Below, one piece after another: positions 32,864 to 42,932 of a DNA stretch of 64,000 bases (its first letter is position 1; every line of letters begins with the position of its first letter). The stretch spans positions 62,001 to 126,000 of the forward strand of contig CALKOU010000005.1 of assembly GCA_938092005.1 (NCBI GenBank), in the 5' to 3' direction. Source of the DNA: an uncultured Flavobacteriaceae bacterium (lineage in GTDB: Bacteria > Bacteroidota > Bacteroidia > Flavobacteriales > Flavobacteriaceae). The notes below the pieces were generated by a model. The model was not told the DNA's origin. It ran no database searches and was given only the letters and a program-made list of their open reading frames with translations. The position numbers were made by a program, and so were the translations under genes.

Positions 32864-35611
32864 TTATTCATTGGGTGTTGAAAAGGGCTGGTTATGGTCA
32901 AAAAGAGCTTGGATAAGCTGTTCAAAAACGATTTCTGTTTGTTGCCTTTGAACCGTTCCTAATTCGGGCGATATTTTGCCGCGTGGTGTCGCTTTTTCAC
33001 CCACAAACAAAACCCCTTTATTGTATTGCTTAAGCGCAATAATTCCTGCGCGTTTGGCGTGTGCTTCTGGGTGATGTTCGTTCCAAAGCATGGCATATAA
33101 CAAGAGTTGGCGTGCTTGCCCCTGGTCAGGATTTAACGCCACTTCGTCCCAATTTAGGATCCCTAAGTTTGTGGTGGTTACCTTTCCCGTTTTATAGTCT
33201 AACACCCGAACTTGTCCGTTGTATTTATCCACACGGTCAACCGTTCCTTTAAAAGTAACAGGGGTGTCTATGCCTGTAATGGTTCGTGTTATCGCTAATT
33301 CCTGCTCCAGTGCCACTATTTCAATACTATTACCCCCTTGAATTTCTCCTTGCTCTTGAGCAATCAAATTTTGAATGTTGCGCTCAATGGCGGCTAAGGC
33401 AAGTACATTTTTTCCAGATATCGTATGTGGAAATTCTTGCTTAACCACATCCTGTAATACCTGAGCAACAGATGATATCATCTGCTCACAGCTCTCTACG
33501 GTAAGTTGTTTCCCCACATAGGGCGTGTACAACGCCTCCAAGCAATTGTGAATAAGCGTCCCATATGTTCTGTGCGAAAAAGAGGTTTCTAATTCATCTT
33601 CATCTCGCAGTCCAAGTAAATATCGCTTGTAAAACGCATACCCGTCGCGCACAAAAAAATTAAGTGCTGAAGGCGAAAAACCTGTGTTTGCTAAAGCGGC
33701 AAGTTTTTCCATTACAGCAGCTGTTTTTGGAATACTAGTAATTGTATTCGTTGGGGGCACAAAGGGAATCACTTGTGTGTGTTCCTGCCAATCGTGCGTT
33801 GGGGGCCGCTCAAACGCCCATTGCCGAATAAGTCGGCTCGGCTCACCTACTTGAATGCCGTCTGTAGTGCCGTTATAAAACAAGTACACTTCATTTGCGC
33901 GATACATCAATCGGTAAAAATGGTACGTGAAAATAGCGTCTTGTTCATCTTGTGTGGGTAATCCGTATGCTTTTTTAACCTCATATGGAATCCATGAAGA
34001 TTGTCCGGTTTGCGTAGGTAAAATACCTTCGTTGACTCCTGCCATCAACACCCTGTCAAAATCAATGGCGCGTGTTTCTAAAACTCCTAATATCTGGAGT
34101 CCCTCAAGCGGAGCGCCAACAAAATTCAATTTTTGAACAGTGCTTAATTGTGCGTATAAATTGCGCAACAACGGAAAAGAAAGCGGTTGTTTTAGGGCAG
34201 TAACCAATTCCTTGATTTGATGAAGTAAAACTGTGACTTTTTCAGCCGCAAGGCTATACACTTGTTTTATGGGTAGCCTCCCTTGCGTGTCATAAAATAA
34301 CGGCAGCAGCTTAAGGATGTCGTCTATCCATTGCTCTGGTGAGCCATTTGAGCGAAATAGCATGTCAACATAGTCCTGTGCTTCTTTTGGGGCTTCAGCC
34401 TGCAAAAAGGACGTGTTCAAATAACTTCTATGTTCTTTTTTTGCTTTTGATAATACCGCTGTCGAAAAATCAGGAGCTTCTGTGGCAAATAACGCTTGCG
34501 TTTCTGGCAATGATAAGACGCTTTCAACATCGGCATAAAAAAACCCTTTTGAAGTTTGTCGAAGCGCCATTTTAAGTACGGCATTTACAAATATAGCCAG
34601 TGGGTGTTGGTTTAGCGGAAATCCCATGGTTATGTTCAAAGAGCTAATAGATGGCGGTAAGGCGTATAGCAATGGCATCAGTAGCGATTCATCAGCCAAA
34701 ACAATTGCTGTTTTAGACCAATCTTCCTTTTCGCCCATACGAGCCAACAAATCGCCTATTTGCTTTGCTTGACCAACCTGTTGTTGTACTTCTGTTACCA
34801 CTACTTTTTTGGGTTGGTGAAAGACATCGTGGGCTTGCTGAAATGTACTTTTTTTGTATTCTGGCCAGTCCTGAATATACCCGCGAATAAAAGATCCTGC
34901 TTGATGTAATTCGTCTTCCAACATTTTTTTGTCAATATCCCAAAACACCTGTGCGCGCTCTTGTGCCAATAATTCTTGGACTATAAACGCCTCGCTTGGA
35001 CTCAGCGCGTTAAAGCCACAAAAAATAAATTGTGTGCTGGTTTTATGTTGTAGAAAGTTTTCCAACAATGTTGTTGCCATACGGTAACTCTTTCCTGAAG
35101 TGGTTTGTCCATTGGCTTCTAGTCGTTGTATGAAGTCTTGATAGATATCAGGCAAAAGTTCCCAAAATGCCGTATAATCTTGAATAATAGAGTCCTGAGA
35201 TTCTCCCCACGCTCGTATTTTGTGTAACGAGGATAAGTATTTGAAAAACTCATCACGATCAATAAGGTATTGATCTATGGTGTTCAGGTCTTTTAGCAGA
35301 GCTGTTGACCATCCTAGAAAGGTTTCAAAAGAATTTGGTTGTTTTGTTTTTTGGACTGCTGCACAATAACTCTGATAAAGTGCCTGTTGCTGTTGCAGCT
35401 CTGTTGCTGGGCTAAGGGTACTTATCGTTGCCACAAAATCATCAATACTAATTGCCTCAGGAAGAATAAGAGGACCTTTGAGTACGGCTGTCAACTCTCT
35501 TTGCAAGAAGAGTTGTGCCCTTTGATTTGGTAACACAAAACAAAGGTCAGCCCATTCGGGGTTTTGTGCTTTAAGCTGGTGCACCACATTTCCTAAAAAA
35601 GAATCTGTCAT
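32864..35611 (-). CDS. addB: AddB-like PD-(D/E)XK nuclease of a double-strand-break repair complex
   Basis: 915 residues. An inactive helicase-like N-terminal half (ADLCFVLPNQRAQLFLQREL; no Walker A lysine) is followed by helicase-fold blocks (VLETRAIDFDRVLMAGVNEG) and a C-terminal PD-(D/E)XK nuclease with GTVDRVDK and VRVLDYKTGKV, the metal-binding Asp and catalytic Lys. The cysteines of Firmicute AddB iron-sulfur clusters are not obvious. Partner AddA is encoded upstream on the same strand, separated by an OmpA-family gene. The complex should resect DNA ends for RecA. The assignment to AddB rather than a generic nuclease rests on the neighbour. Confidence 0.82.
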   Translation of the reverse strand: MTDSFLGNVVHQLKAQNPEWADLCFVLPNQRAQLFLQRELTAVLKGPLILPEAISIDDFVATISTLSPATELQQQQALYQSYCAAVQKTKQPNSFETFLGWSTALLKDLNTIDQYLIDRDEFFKYLSSLHKIRAWGESQDSIIQDYTAFWELLPDIYQDFIQRLEANGQTTSGKSYRMATTLLENFLQHKTSTQFIFCGFNALSPSEAFIVQELLAQERAQVFWDIDKKMLEDELHQAGSFIRGYIQDWPEYKKSTFQQAHDVFHQPKKVVVTEVQQQVGQAKQIGDLLARMGEKEDWSKTAIVLADESLLMPLLYALPPSISSLNITMGFPLNQHPLAIFVNAVLKMALRQTSKGFFYADVESVLSLPETQALFATEAPDFSTAVLSKAKKEHRSYLNTSFLQAEAPKEAQDYVDMLFRSNGSPEQWIDDILKLLPLFYDTQGRLPIKQVYSLAAEKVTVLLHQIKELVTALKQPLSFPLLRNLYAQLSTVQKLNFVGAPLEGLQILGVLETRAIDFDRVLMAGVNEGILPTQTGQSSWIPYEVKKAYGLPTQDEQDAIFTYHFYRLMYRANEVYLFYNGTTDGIQVGEPSRLIRQWAFERPPTHDWQEHTQVIPFVPPTNTITSIPKTAAVMEKLAALANTGFSPSALNFFVRDGYAFYKRYLLGLRDEDELETSFSHRTYGTLIHNCLEALYTPYVGKQLTVESCEQMISSVAQVLQDVVKQEFPHTISGKNVLALAAIERNIQNLIAQEQGEIQGGNSIEIVALEQELAITRTITGIDTPVTFKGTVDRVDKYNGQVRVLDYKTGKVTTTNLGILNWDEVALNPDQGQARQLLLYAMLWNEHHPEAHAKRAGIIALKQYNKGVLFVGEKATPRGKISPELGTVQRQQTEIVFEQLIQALFDHNQPFSTPNE

Positions 35612-35627
35612 GCTCTAAAATAAAAAA

Positions 35628-35647
35628 ACGCGGTGAAATCACCGCGT
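35628..35647. terminator. Terminator between ompA-like gene and addB
   Basis: ACGCGGTGA-AA-TCACCGCGT with A and T tracts on both sides; it can end the OmpA transcript before addB. Confidence 0.8.
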
Positions 35648-35675
35648 TTTTAATTGTTTTATTAAACCGTAATGT

Positions 35676-37007
35676 TTACTTCACTACTTTGAACTCAACG
35701 CGTCGGTTAATTGCACGGCCTTCTTCAGTGCTGTTGCTTGCCTTTGGCTTTGCTTCTCCAAATGCTTTCGTGCTTAGTCGGTTACCGTCAACTCCAAGGT
35801 TTACCAAGTAATCTTTGATTGATGTTGCTCGGTTGTTTGAAAGTGGGTTGTTAAACGACTCTTCACCTGTGTTGTCAGCGTGACCTTCAATGCTAATGTT
35901 AGCATCGGTGTTTGCTAATAACACTTTAAGAACCGTAGACAAACGTTGCACATCTTGTGAGTCAATGTTGTATTTCTCTAAGTCAAAGTTGATGTCGTAA
36001 TCTGCCAACATAGATAATGGATACTCTGGGCAACCATTGTTAGATGCAGGACCTGCAACTGCTGGACACTTATCATCTTTATCAGCAACGCTATCGCCGT
36101 CAGCATCTGGGCAGCCATTCATGGCTTTACTTCCTGCAGCATTTGGACATGCATCGTCAGCATCAGTGATGCCATCGCCGTCAGCGTCTGGACAACCATT
36201 TAAGGCAGCAACTCCGGCTACATTTGGACATGCATCATCACTATCTTTAACTCCGTCGCCATCAGCATCTGGACAACCGTTGAGCGCAGCTAATCCAGCT
36301 GTCATAGGACAATCATCATCACTGTCTTTAACTCCGTCGCCATCAGCATCTGGACAACCGTTAAGACTCTCTAAGCCTGCAACTTCCGGACATGCATCAA
36401 CGCTGTCCTTAACACCGTCTCTGTCCGAGTCACCGTCTCCAAAAGCAAGGGTTAAGCCTACTAAGTGTTGAAAGTGGTGACGACCACCGTTGTCGTTGCC
36501 AAGTAATCCGTCAAGCTCTTTTGAATAGTTCTTGTACGTCGTTTTGATTGAAAGCGCAAGTGCATCGTTAAACCAATAGTTAATCCCAGCTCCAGCATAA
36601 ATAGAAAAGAAATCTTCCTCAGTAGTAGAGATTCCTGAAAGACCGCCAACAAGACCTACACCAGCGCGAAGGGTTGGTTCAAAGTTTCCAAGGTCGATGA
36701 TTTCTCTAGATGTTAACGTAGTTCCTAAATCAACTCCGTAATAAAGATCTTCATTGCCAGAATCCCGATCAATACTATTGAATGTCCCTGCAAGATTTAC
36801 AGAAAATCCAGAGCCAATATATCTTGAAATTTCGAGGTAAGAGAAATTTGGAGAAACGCTTAACCCTTCATCTTGAAAGGTTCCCGTTTGCGTCAATTCA
36901 ACGGCATTTGTACCAAGGGTAACGGCCCATGGATTGCTGTCAGACTGCGCCATAACTGACGTAGAGAATGCAGCTAGCATAATCATTGCGAATAAATAAT
37001 TTTTCAT
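35676..37007 (-). CDS. OmpA-family outer-membrane protein with thrombospondin-3 repeats
   Basis: 443 residues. Signal peptide (about 1-20, ending SVMAQ), an eight-strand-type barrel (about 25-190), five calcium-binding thrombospondin type 3 repeats of 27 residues (about 195-330, pattern CPDADGDGVKDSDD.CP), and a C-terminal OmpA peptidoglycan-binding domain (ISIEGHADNTGEESFN, LSNNRATSIKDYLV, RAINRRVEFKVVK). It tethers the outer membrane to the wall. The repeats are also visible in the DNA with an exact 81-base period, so copy number may vary. It lies between addA and addB, with its own terminator. Confidence 0.93.
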   Translation of the reverse strand: MKNYLFAMIMLAAFSTSVMAQSDSNPWAVTLGTNAVELTQTGTFQDEGLSVSPNFSYLEISRYIGSGFSVNLAGTFNSIDRDSGNEDLYYGVDLGTTLTSREIIDLGNFEPTLRAGVGLVGGLSGISTTEEDFFSIYAGAGINYWFNDALALSIKTTYKNYSKELDGLLGNDNGGRHHFQHLVGLTLAFGDGDSDRDGVKDSVDACPEVAGLESLNGCPDADGDGVKDSDDDCPMTAGLAALNGCPDADGDGVKDSDDACPNVAGVAALNGCPDADGDGITDADDACPNAAGSKAMNGCPDADGDSVADKDDKCPAVAGPASNNGCPEYPLSMLADYDINFDLEKYNIDSQDVQRLSTVLKVLLANTDANISIEGHADNTGEESFNNPLSNNRATSIKDYLVNLGVDGNRLSTKAFGEAKPKASNSTEEGRAINRRVEFKVVK

Positions 37008-37037
37008 GTTTGTAGATTAATAATTTATGCGAAAATA

Positions 37038-40000
37038 CTAAACTTCTTTGAAAATTAGGTTTTTTCCGCAGTAAACCAGTAGTTTTTGTTTAACGATTCG
37101 TGCTTTTTGGTGTAAACATTCAGCATAGGCTTGCAGTTGAATTGCGTGGGCATCACTTTCTTTTCCTGTCTTATAGTCCAAAAGGAGGGCTTCATTTTCT
37201 TTGGTGATGACAAATCTGTCGGGGCGCAACACCGTTCCATCTGCTGTGAAAAGAGGACGCTCACAGTAGGGCGTGTTAGCAGGATTAAAATAATCGGCAA
37301 GGGCTTCATGGGTTACAATTTCTGCAACTGATTTCTGCAAACGTTCATAGGCTTCATTTCCCAGTCGTGCTTTGGCCTGTGTTTGACCAATGGCAGCTTC
37401 CATGTCTTGTGGCACATCAATTTTGGCCATCACTTCATGAAGTACCGTTCCAAACAACGCTTCCTTTGATTGTTCTGTCCGCTCCGAAACAGTGCTCATA
37501 GCCTGTGCAACATTAAACGTAAAAGCCGTTGTTGCAAAAGAACTCTTTTTGTGGGTTTGTGTTTTTTTAAGTGGTTTGCCATAAACAACTTCATGCTCGG
37601 TTAATTCTGGTATTGCTTGTGCGAAAATATCAGGTATTCCGCTGGGTGTTCCTCCCTCATTCCCTTTTTGGGTAATGATGTGTAACGCTTCCACAGGACG
37701 GGTCATGCCTACGTATAGCGTATTGAGGGTGTCCATGACAGCCTGCGCATAAAAGGTTTCATATGTTTGTTTTGCGCCTTCGCCAAGCGCTGTTAGCCTT
37801 TGGGATATCGGAAGTAACATTTCGCGAAAAGGGGCGTAATCTTCTTTAGGCAATGGAAACCACGCAAGGTTGTCATTTCCTTCAATCCACTTGCTGTCGG
37901 AAAACGGTAAAATAACGACGGGAAATGCCAGGCCTTTAGCCTTGTGGGTTGTCATAATCTTTACGGCGTCGCTATTTTCGGGTGGGCGAATGGCCAAGCT
38001 ACCTTGATATTGCTCCCAATGCGCAATAAGCTCAACCGCTGTTCCCTGACTGTTGGCTTGCCATTTTAACACTTCATCTAAAAACCCTTGAATATGTGCC
38101 GTCAAGTGATCGGTTAACGAAAGTGCCCAAATAGCATATTCTAATGCAGCATATAGTGGCAATCGATTAAAAGTAACCAGGTCAAACTTTTGGCTTGAAA
38201 GCGCTAATAGCACCTCTCGCACAGGCCGCTGTTGCTGCTCATGCGTCCATTCAAAAGGGTTGGGTTGGGAGCATGCAAATCGCTCCAGAACGGCATATCG
38301 GTTAATCATACTATTAGGGGTAACACGCAATCGTACAAGGTGCATCAAAAACTGAACTTCTGGACTTTGTGCTACAAGCAATGATTCCGAAGACGTAATA
38401 GGGATGCCTGCTTCTGTAAGTGCCTTGGCTATTTGAACGCCCTGCTTGTTTTTTCTAACCAATACACAAATATCTTTTGGCAAATACCCTTGGTCTAAGC
38501 AAGCATGAACGCGCGCCAAAACCGCTTCTTGGTATGCTGTGGTACGCTCTTCGTTATTCGTTCCTTCAATTGTAGATATCGTAACATAGCCGCCTTCTTT
38601 GCTATTGGCTTCTTGAACGCAAGATTCAGCATACAATTTTTGCTGTGATGCTAATGGCAAGTGTTGCGCCGCTTTGGTAAAAAACATATTGTTAAACGAA
38701 ACTATTTCGGGGAGGCTTCTGTAGTTTTTCGGCAGGTTTTCTACTGTTGGTGTTACGCTAAACGGCACTTCTTTGTTGGAAAGCCTCATAAACTGCTCTG
38801 GATAACCACCACGCCAACGATATATAGATTGCTTTGCATCGCCCACCAGCACCAAAGAACCCGAGCGTTCATCATCTTCAAGCGCATGAGAAAATAATGG
38901 CTGAAGGTTTCGCCATTGCAATGTAGACGTGTCTTGAAACTCGTCAACAAAAAAATGTTGGTAGCGCACTCCAAGCCGCTCAAACATAAAATGTGTGTCT
39001 GTGTCTTTAATGGCATCTGAAATAAGCTTGTTAAAAAACCCCAACAACTGGCTATTTCGCTCTTCCTGAAGCGATGAAACGCCCTGACCAATATGCTGCA
39101 TTAATGACAACGGCACAACATTCCTCCCCAAAAGTTTGAGCAGGGTAAGTTGTCGCCAATGACGCATATATGTTTCCAATAATGTCGTCACACGTTTTTT
39201 TACACGCTCAAACTGTTCTTGCTCGTGGGGTTTAGCGGCTTTCTTTAAAAATAATCCAGATGCAATGCTGTTCAAAAGTGTTTTATTTAACATCTCCTTT
39301 GGCCAATCATCTGCCTCCAAACTCCTAAGCAATTTTGGTAATGACATATGGGGAAAGGCATCTGCTGAAATGTCCATTGACGTAAAGGCCTCCAAGAGTG
39401 CAGCCGCTTCTTCTTGTATAGGAGTAGCTATTGTTGTTGTTTGCTCCTTTAGCTTGCGGTTTAACGCTACAAACGCCTCCATAGGGATCTCGGCCAAATC
39501 GGTTAGCGATTGCATGTGATTTTCGTTCAAATACATCTGTGCAATTGTACTTACCTCATTGGTAACGTCCCATGACTTTAAGGCATCAGCTTTTTGCAAG
39601 ACATAATGTACCAATACTTTTGTAAGGACTTTGTCTTCTCCTGCTTTACTAAGAATTTGCTCAACAACCTCAGCCATAAAAGGCTTACCGTCTAAGGCAA
39701 CTTCAAAACGGGCATTAATCCCCAGGTCTCGTGCAAATGTTCGTATGATTTGATGCGTGAGTTTGTCAATAGTAGCTACTTGCAGTTGCCCAAAATGATG
39801 AAGAATATAGCGATACGCTTTTTTTGATCGTTGGTGCAATTCTTGACTGCTAATGCCACACATGTCTATTAACTGTAAAAACATGCCGTCATTTTTTGCA
39901 CTTTTATGGTCCGTAGCAAAGGTGTGCAAGTGGCTTAAAATGCGCGTTTTCATTTCTTGAGCAGCTTTGTTGGTAAAGGTTATCGCGAGTAACCGCCTAA

Positions 40001-40121
40001 CTTGCGTAGAGCGTTGAGCGTTGAGCAACCGAAAAAGAAATGACCTGACAAGCGTGTGCGTCTTTCCAGACCCTGCCGAGGCATTATAAATAACAAATGA
40101 AGGTACGGTGCTGTTTGACAC
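37038..40121 (-). CDS. addA: AddA-like UvrD/Rep helicase-nuclease
   Basis: 1027 residues. Walker A is ASAGSGKTHTL (motif I) at the N-terminus, motif Ia LAITFTNKAAQEM, motif II FFVDEFQDTSTLQW, QSIYRWRGG (motif III), KNYRSLPEIV, motif V IMTTHKAKGLAFPVV and motif VI TLYVGMTRP. The C-terminal nuclease carries LRPDRFVI and ALLLDYKTGKES. This is the full AddA architecture: an ATP-driven 3'-5' helicase with a nuclease for processing double-strand breaks. It is followed by the ompA-like gene after 30 bases and then addB. It diverges from sodB across 71 bases. Confidence 0.9.
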   Translation of the reverse strand: MSNSTVPSFVIYNASAGSGKTHTLVRSFLFRLLNAQRSTQVRRLLAITFTNKAAQEMKTRILSHLHTFATDHKSAKNDGMFLQLIDMCGISSQELHQRSKKAYRYILHHFGQLQVATIDKLTHQIIRTFARDLGINARFEVALDGKPFMAEVVEQILSKAGEDKVLTKVLVHYVLQKADALKSWDVTNEVSTIAQMYLNENHMQSLTDLAEIPMEAFVALNRKLKEQTTTIATPIQEEAAALLEAFTSMDISADAFPHMSLPKLLRSLEADDWPKEMLNKTLLNSIASGLFLKKAAKPHEQEQFERVKKRVTTLLETYMRHWRQLTLLKLLGRNVVPLSLMQHIGQGVSSLQEERNSQLLGFFNKLISDAIKDTDTHFMFERLGVRYQHFFVDEFQDTSTLQWRNLQPLFSHALEDDERSGSLVLVGDAKQSIYRWRGGYPEQFMRLSNKEVPFSVTPTVENLPKNYRSLPEIVSFNNMFFTKAAQHLPLASQQKLYAESCVQEANSKEGGYVTISTIEGTNNEERTTAYQEAVLARVHACLDQGYLPKDICVLVRKNKQGVQIAKALTEAGIPITSSESLLVAQSPEVQFLMHLVRLRVTPNSMINRYAVLERFACSQPNPFEWTHEQQQRPVREVLLALSSQKFDLVTFNRLPLYAALEYAIWALSLTDHLTAHIQGFLDEVLKWQANSQGTAVELIAHWEQYQGSLAIRPPENSDAVKIMTTHKAKGLAFPVVILPFSDSKWIEGNDNLAWFPLPKEDYAPFREMLLPISQRLTALGEGAKQTYETFYAQAVMDTLNTLYVGMTRPVEALHIITQKGNEGGTPSGIPDIFAQAIPELTEHEVVYGKPLKKTQTHKKSSFATTAFTFNVAQAMSTVSERTEQSKEALFGTVLHEVMAKIDVPQDMEAAIGQTQAKARLGNEAYERLQKSVAEIVTHEALADYFNPANTPYCERPLFTADGTVLRPDRFVITKENEALLLDYKTGKESDAHAIQLQAYAECLHQKARIVKQKLLVYCGKNLIFKEV

Positions 40122-40163
40122 GGCAATTGGTCTTTATCAGAACTAAATATAGGAATATATGTG

Positions 40164-40171
40164 TAACTTTG
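40164..40171 (+). promoter_or_regulatory. TANNTTTG -7 box of sodB
   Basis: TAACTTTG, 21 bases before the ATG. No well-spaced -33 TTTG is seen. Confidence 0.45.
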
Positions 40172-40192
40172 TAGCAAATAAATTATATAAAA

Positions 40193-40795
40193 ATGGCTTT
40201 TGAACTTCCTTCGCTTCCATATGCTACAAATGCATTGGAGCCACACATTGACACAAAAACAATGGAAATCCATCACGGTAAACACCACAATGGATATACT
40301 ACTAAATTAAACGCTGCTATTGAAGGCACTGCCCTTGAGGGTAAATCTATTGAAGAAATTTTAGCTAACCTCGACATGAGTAATGGAGCTGTTCGCAATA
40401 ACGGCGGAGGGTACTACAACCACTGCTTGTTTTGGGAGGTTATGGGTCCTGATGCTGGAGAGATGTCTGCTGAACTCAGTGGCGCAATTGACAAAGCCTT
40501 TGGTTCTTTTGATGCTTTCAAAGATGCCTTTTCAAAAGCTGCCGCTACACAGTTTGGGTCTGGCTGGGCTTGGCTATGTGTGCATCAAGATGGCACTTTA
40601 GAGGTGTGTTCAACACCAAATCAAGACAACCCGCTAATGAAAAGCGTCAGTTGTGAGGGTACACCCATACTTGGGTTGGACGTTTGGGAGCACGCATACT
40701 ACCTAAATTACCAAAACCGTCGCCCAGATTACATTGAAGCATTCTTTAATGTAGTAAACTGGACAGAAGTAAGTAAACGTTACGCAAGTCGTTAA
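40193..40795 (+). CDS. sodB: Iron/manganese superoxide dismutase
   Basis: 200 residues, no signal peptide, so cytoplasmic. It converts superoxide to peroxide and oxygen. Metal ligands are in their usual contexts: [11 protein letters not shown] (His), [13 protein letters not shown] (His) and [20 protein letters not shown] (Asp and His). The length is normal. The metal cannot be told with certainty by eye. Two strong terminators follow. Confidence 0.95.
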   Translation: MAFELPSLPYATNALEPHIDTKTMEIHHGKHHNGYTTKLNAAIEGTALEGKSIEEILANLDMSNGAVRNNGGGYYNHCLFWEVMGPDAGEMSAELSGAIDKAFGSFDAFKDAFSKAAATQFGSGWAWLCVHQDGTLEVCSTPNQDNPLMKSVSCEGTPILGLDVWEHAYYLNYQNRRPDYIEAFFNVVNWTEVSKRYASR

Positions 40796-40820
40796 CATTC
40801 AGCTTGTTGTGTAAACAGAA

Positions 40821-40847
40821 AAGAGGGCTAATCGCCCTCTTTTTTTG
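40821..40847 (+). terminator. sodB terminator
   Basis: Stem AAGAGGGC/GCCCTCTT around TAATC, followed by a T-run. Confidence 0.88.
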
Positions 40848-40854
40848 TATAAAA

Positions 40855-40884
40855 TAAAAAAGGTGGAAAGAATCCACCTTTTTT
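40855..40884. terminator. Second, bidirectional terminator
   Basis: AGGTGGA (40861-40867) pairs with TCCACCT (40873-40879), with A-tract before and T-tract after; it can serve either strand between sodB and the purF transcript. Confidence 0.8.
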
Positions 40885-40995
40885 GCCCCAAATCTTACCA
40901 TGAACTTAACCTACTTATGTTATGGCTCTGCTAATATACGAACTCCTTTTACAATTCAAAGGATTATTTGATAAAAATCATTTTTTTTTCAAATT

Positions 40996-42891
40996 TTAAT
41001 ACGCACGCCCCTTGTTTCCTTCGTAGAAATTGATGTATGCCTGATTCACAACCTTATTCCCGCCGGCTGTCGGATAGTTCCCTGTGAAGTACCAGTCGCC
41101 CGTATTGTTTGGACAGGCCTCGTGCAAATTCGCTACGGGCTGAAAAATAACATCTACCTCAGCCTTAATATCGGACGTACGCAGCATTTCGGCAACTTGA
41201 TGCGAAATTTGGTCGTCTGTAAATTGGTCATAAAGCGACTTCACATGGTTTTGAATACTGTTGATATCTTGACCCATGGCTGCTTTGGCTTTTTGGTAAA
41301 CGTCTTCAAGCTGGTGGGTTTGTCCGTTTTTCTCTAACAAAGCCAACATTGCTCGAAATGCAATAAGATCTTCCAATCTTGCCATATCAATCCCGTAACA
41401 ATCCGGATAACGAATTTGAGGAGCGCTAGACACAACCGTAATTTTCTTAGGGTTCAAGCGATCCAATATTTTTAATATGCTTTTTTGTAGCGTTGTGCCG
41501 CGAACAATACTGTCGTCAATAACGACAAGGTTGTCGTTGGGCTTAACAGACCCATAGGTAATGTCGTATACATGAGCCACCAAATCGTCCCTGCTGCTAT
41601 CCTCGGTAATAAAGGTGCGTAGTTTTACGTCTTTTAGAATGACCTTCTCTATTCTAGGTCGTGGCGAAAGCAGTGCTTTCAAACGGTCTGGAGAAAGGTT
41701 GGTCTCTTTTAGTATCGCTGCCTCTGATTCTTCAAGCATAAAATCCTGAACGCGCTGAACCAATCCGTAAAAGGAGGTTTCTGCCGTGTTTGGTATGTAT
41801 GAAAAAACCGTGTTTTTTAAATCGCCTTTTACAGAGTCATATATTTTTGGAAACAACAAACGGCCCAGTGCTTTTCGCTCATTGTATATGTCGGCATCGT
41901 TCCCTCTTGAAAAATAAATTCGCTCAAAAGAACATGCCTTTCTTGGCGTTGGTGTATTGATCTGAGTGTGCGAAACATCTCCTGACTTCTTAATAATTAG
42001 CGCATGGCCTGGGTCTATTTCTTGAATAGCTTCCATTGGAACGTTAAACACCGTCTGAATAGCGGGGCGTTCAGAAGCCACCACTACAATCTCATCATCT
42101 TTGTAATAGAACGCGGGTCGAATGCCAGCAGGGTCTCGAAGCACAAACGAATCGCCGTGTCCGAGCAGTCCACCGATTACGTAACCGCCATCCCAATTCT
42201 TTGAAGCCCTCCTAAGTATTTTCGCAACGTTCAATCGCTTTGCGATTTCAGGGGAAGCTTCATTTTTGTTAAACCCTTCTTTCTTAAGGTCTTTGTATAG
42301 CTTGGCAACGGAGTCATCCAAAAAGTGACCTATTTTTTCCATGACCGTTACTGTGTCAGCCTTTTCTTTTGGGTGCTGCCCGAGCTCCACAAGGTTCTCA
42401 AAAAGCTCGTTGACATTTGTAAGGTTAAAATTTCCGGCTACAATAAGGTTACGATGCATCCAATTGTTTTGACGCAAGAAAGGGTGAACGCTTTCAATGG
42501 TGTTTTTTCCAAATGTGCCGTAACGTAAATGGCCTAACATTACCTCGCCAACATAGGGAAATGTCGATTTAAGCTCTTGCGTAGAAAGCGTCGCTGTTGA
42601 AAGCTCTTGCTCGACATCGTTTATGCGCGCATTAATTTTTCCGAAAATGTCTTTTATTGGCTGCGGATCAGAAGACCGAACACGACTCATAAAGCGTTCG
42701 CCGGGTGCCATGTCTAGCTTGATACTCGCAAAACCCGCACCATCTTGTCCGCGGTTATGCTGCTTTTCAAGCATCAAATACATTTTTTGAAGCCCATAGA
42801 AAGAGCTTCCGTATTTTTTTTTGTAATGGTCTAAGGGTTTGAGTAGCCTGACCAGGGCTATTCCACATTCGTGCTTAATCGCGTCACTCAT
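40996..42891 (-). CDS. purF: Amidophosphoribosyltransferase-like protein (long Bacteroidetes form)
   Basis: 631 residues, longer than the usual 470-500. The class II glutamine amidotransferase domain begins after an eight-residue leader (MSDAIKHECGIALVRLL), so the catalytic Cys9 would need propeptide removal as in Bacillus PurF. The glutamine-site strings HNRGQDGAGFASI and GHLRYGTFG are present; the phosphoribosyltransferase part has the PRPP loop VVIDDSIVRGTTLQKS. It catalyses the first step of purine synthesis. The extra length lies mainly between the domains and at the C-terminus. purN is nearby on the same strand (purN-rnhA-kinase-this gene), supporting the purine role. Confidence 0.85.
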   Translation of the reverse strand: MSDAIKHECGIALVRLLKPLDHYKKKYGSSFYGLQKMYLMLEKQHNRGQDGAGFASIKLDMAPGERFMSRVRSSDPQPIKDIFGKINARINDVEQELSTATLSTQELKSTFPYVGEVMLGHLRYGTFGKNTIESVHPFLRQNNWMHRNLIVAGNFNLTNVNELFENLVELGQHPKEKADTVTVMEKIGHFLDDSVAKLYKDLKKEGFNKNEASPEIAKRLNVAKILRRASKNWDGGYVIGGLLGHGDSFVLRDPAGIRPAFYYKDDEIVVVASERPAIQTVFNVPMEAIQEIDPGHALIIKKSGDVSHTQINTPTPRKACSFERIYFSRGNDADIYNERKALGRLLFPKIYDSVKGDLKNTVFSYIPNTAETSFYGLVQRVQDFMLEESEAAILKETNLSPDRLKALLSPRPRIEKVILKDVKLRTFITEDSSRDDLVAHVYDITYGSVKPNDNLVVIDDSIVRGTTLQKSILKILDRLNPKKITVVSSAPQIRYPDCYGIDMARLEDLIAFRAMLALLEKNGQTHQLEDVYQKAKAAMGQDINSIQNHVKSLYDQFTDDQISHQVAEMLRTSDIKAEVDVIFQPVANLHEACPNNTGDWYFTGNYPTAGGNKVVNQAYINFYEGNKGRAY

Positions 42892-42932
42892 TGGACAAAA
42901 TTAACTAAAATTAACATAGCCTCCGCTCACAA

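Noticed and set aside
36037-36471. Open frame antisense to the OmpA repeats
   Set aside because: The Ser/Pro/Ala-rich translation repeats with the 81-bp period of the sense gene; it is a shadow of the repeat.
40996-42891. PurF-like protein judged inactive because Cys is not at position 2
   Set aside because: An eight-residue leader before Cys9 fits the propeptide-cleaved PurF type, and the PRPP loop is intact.
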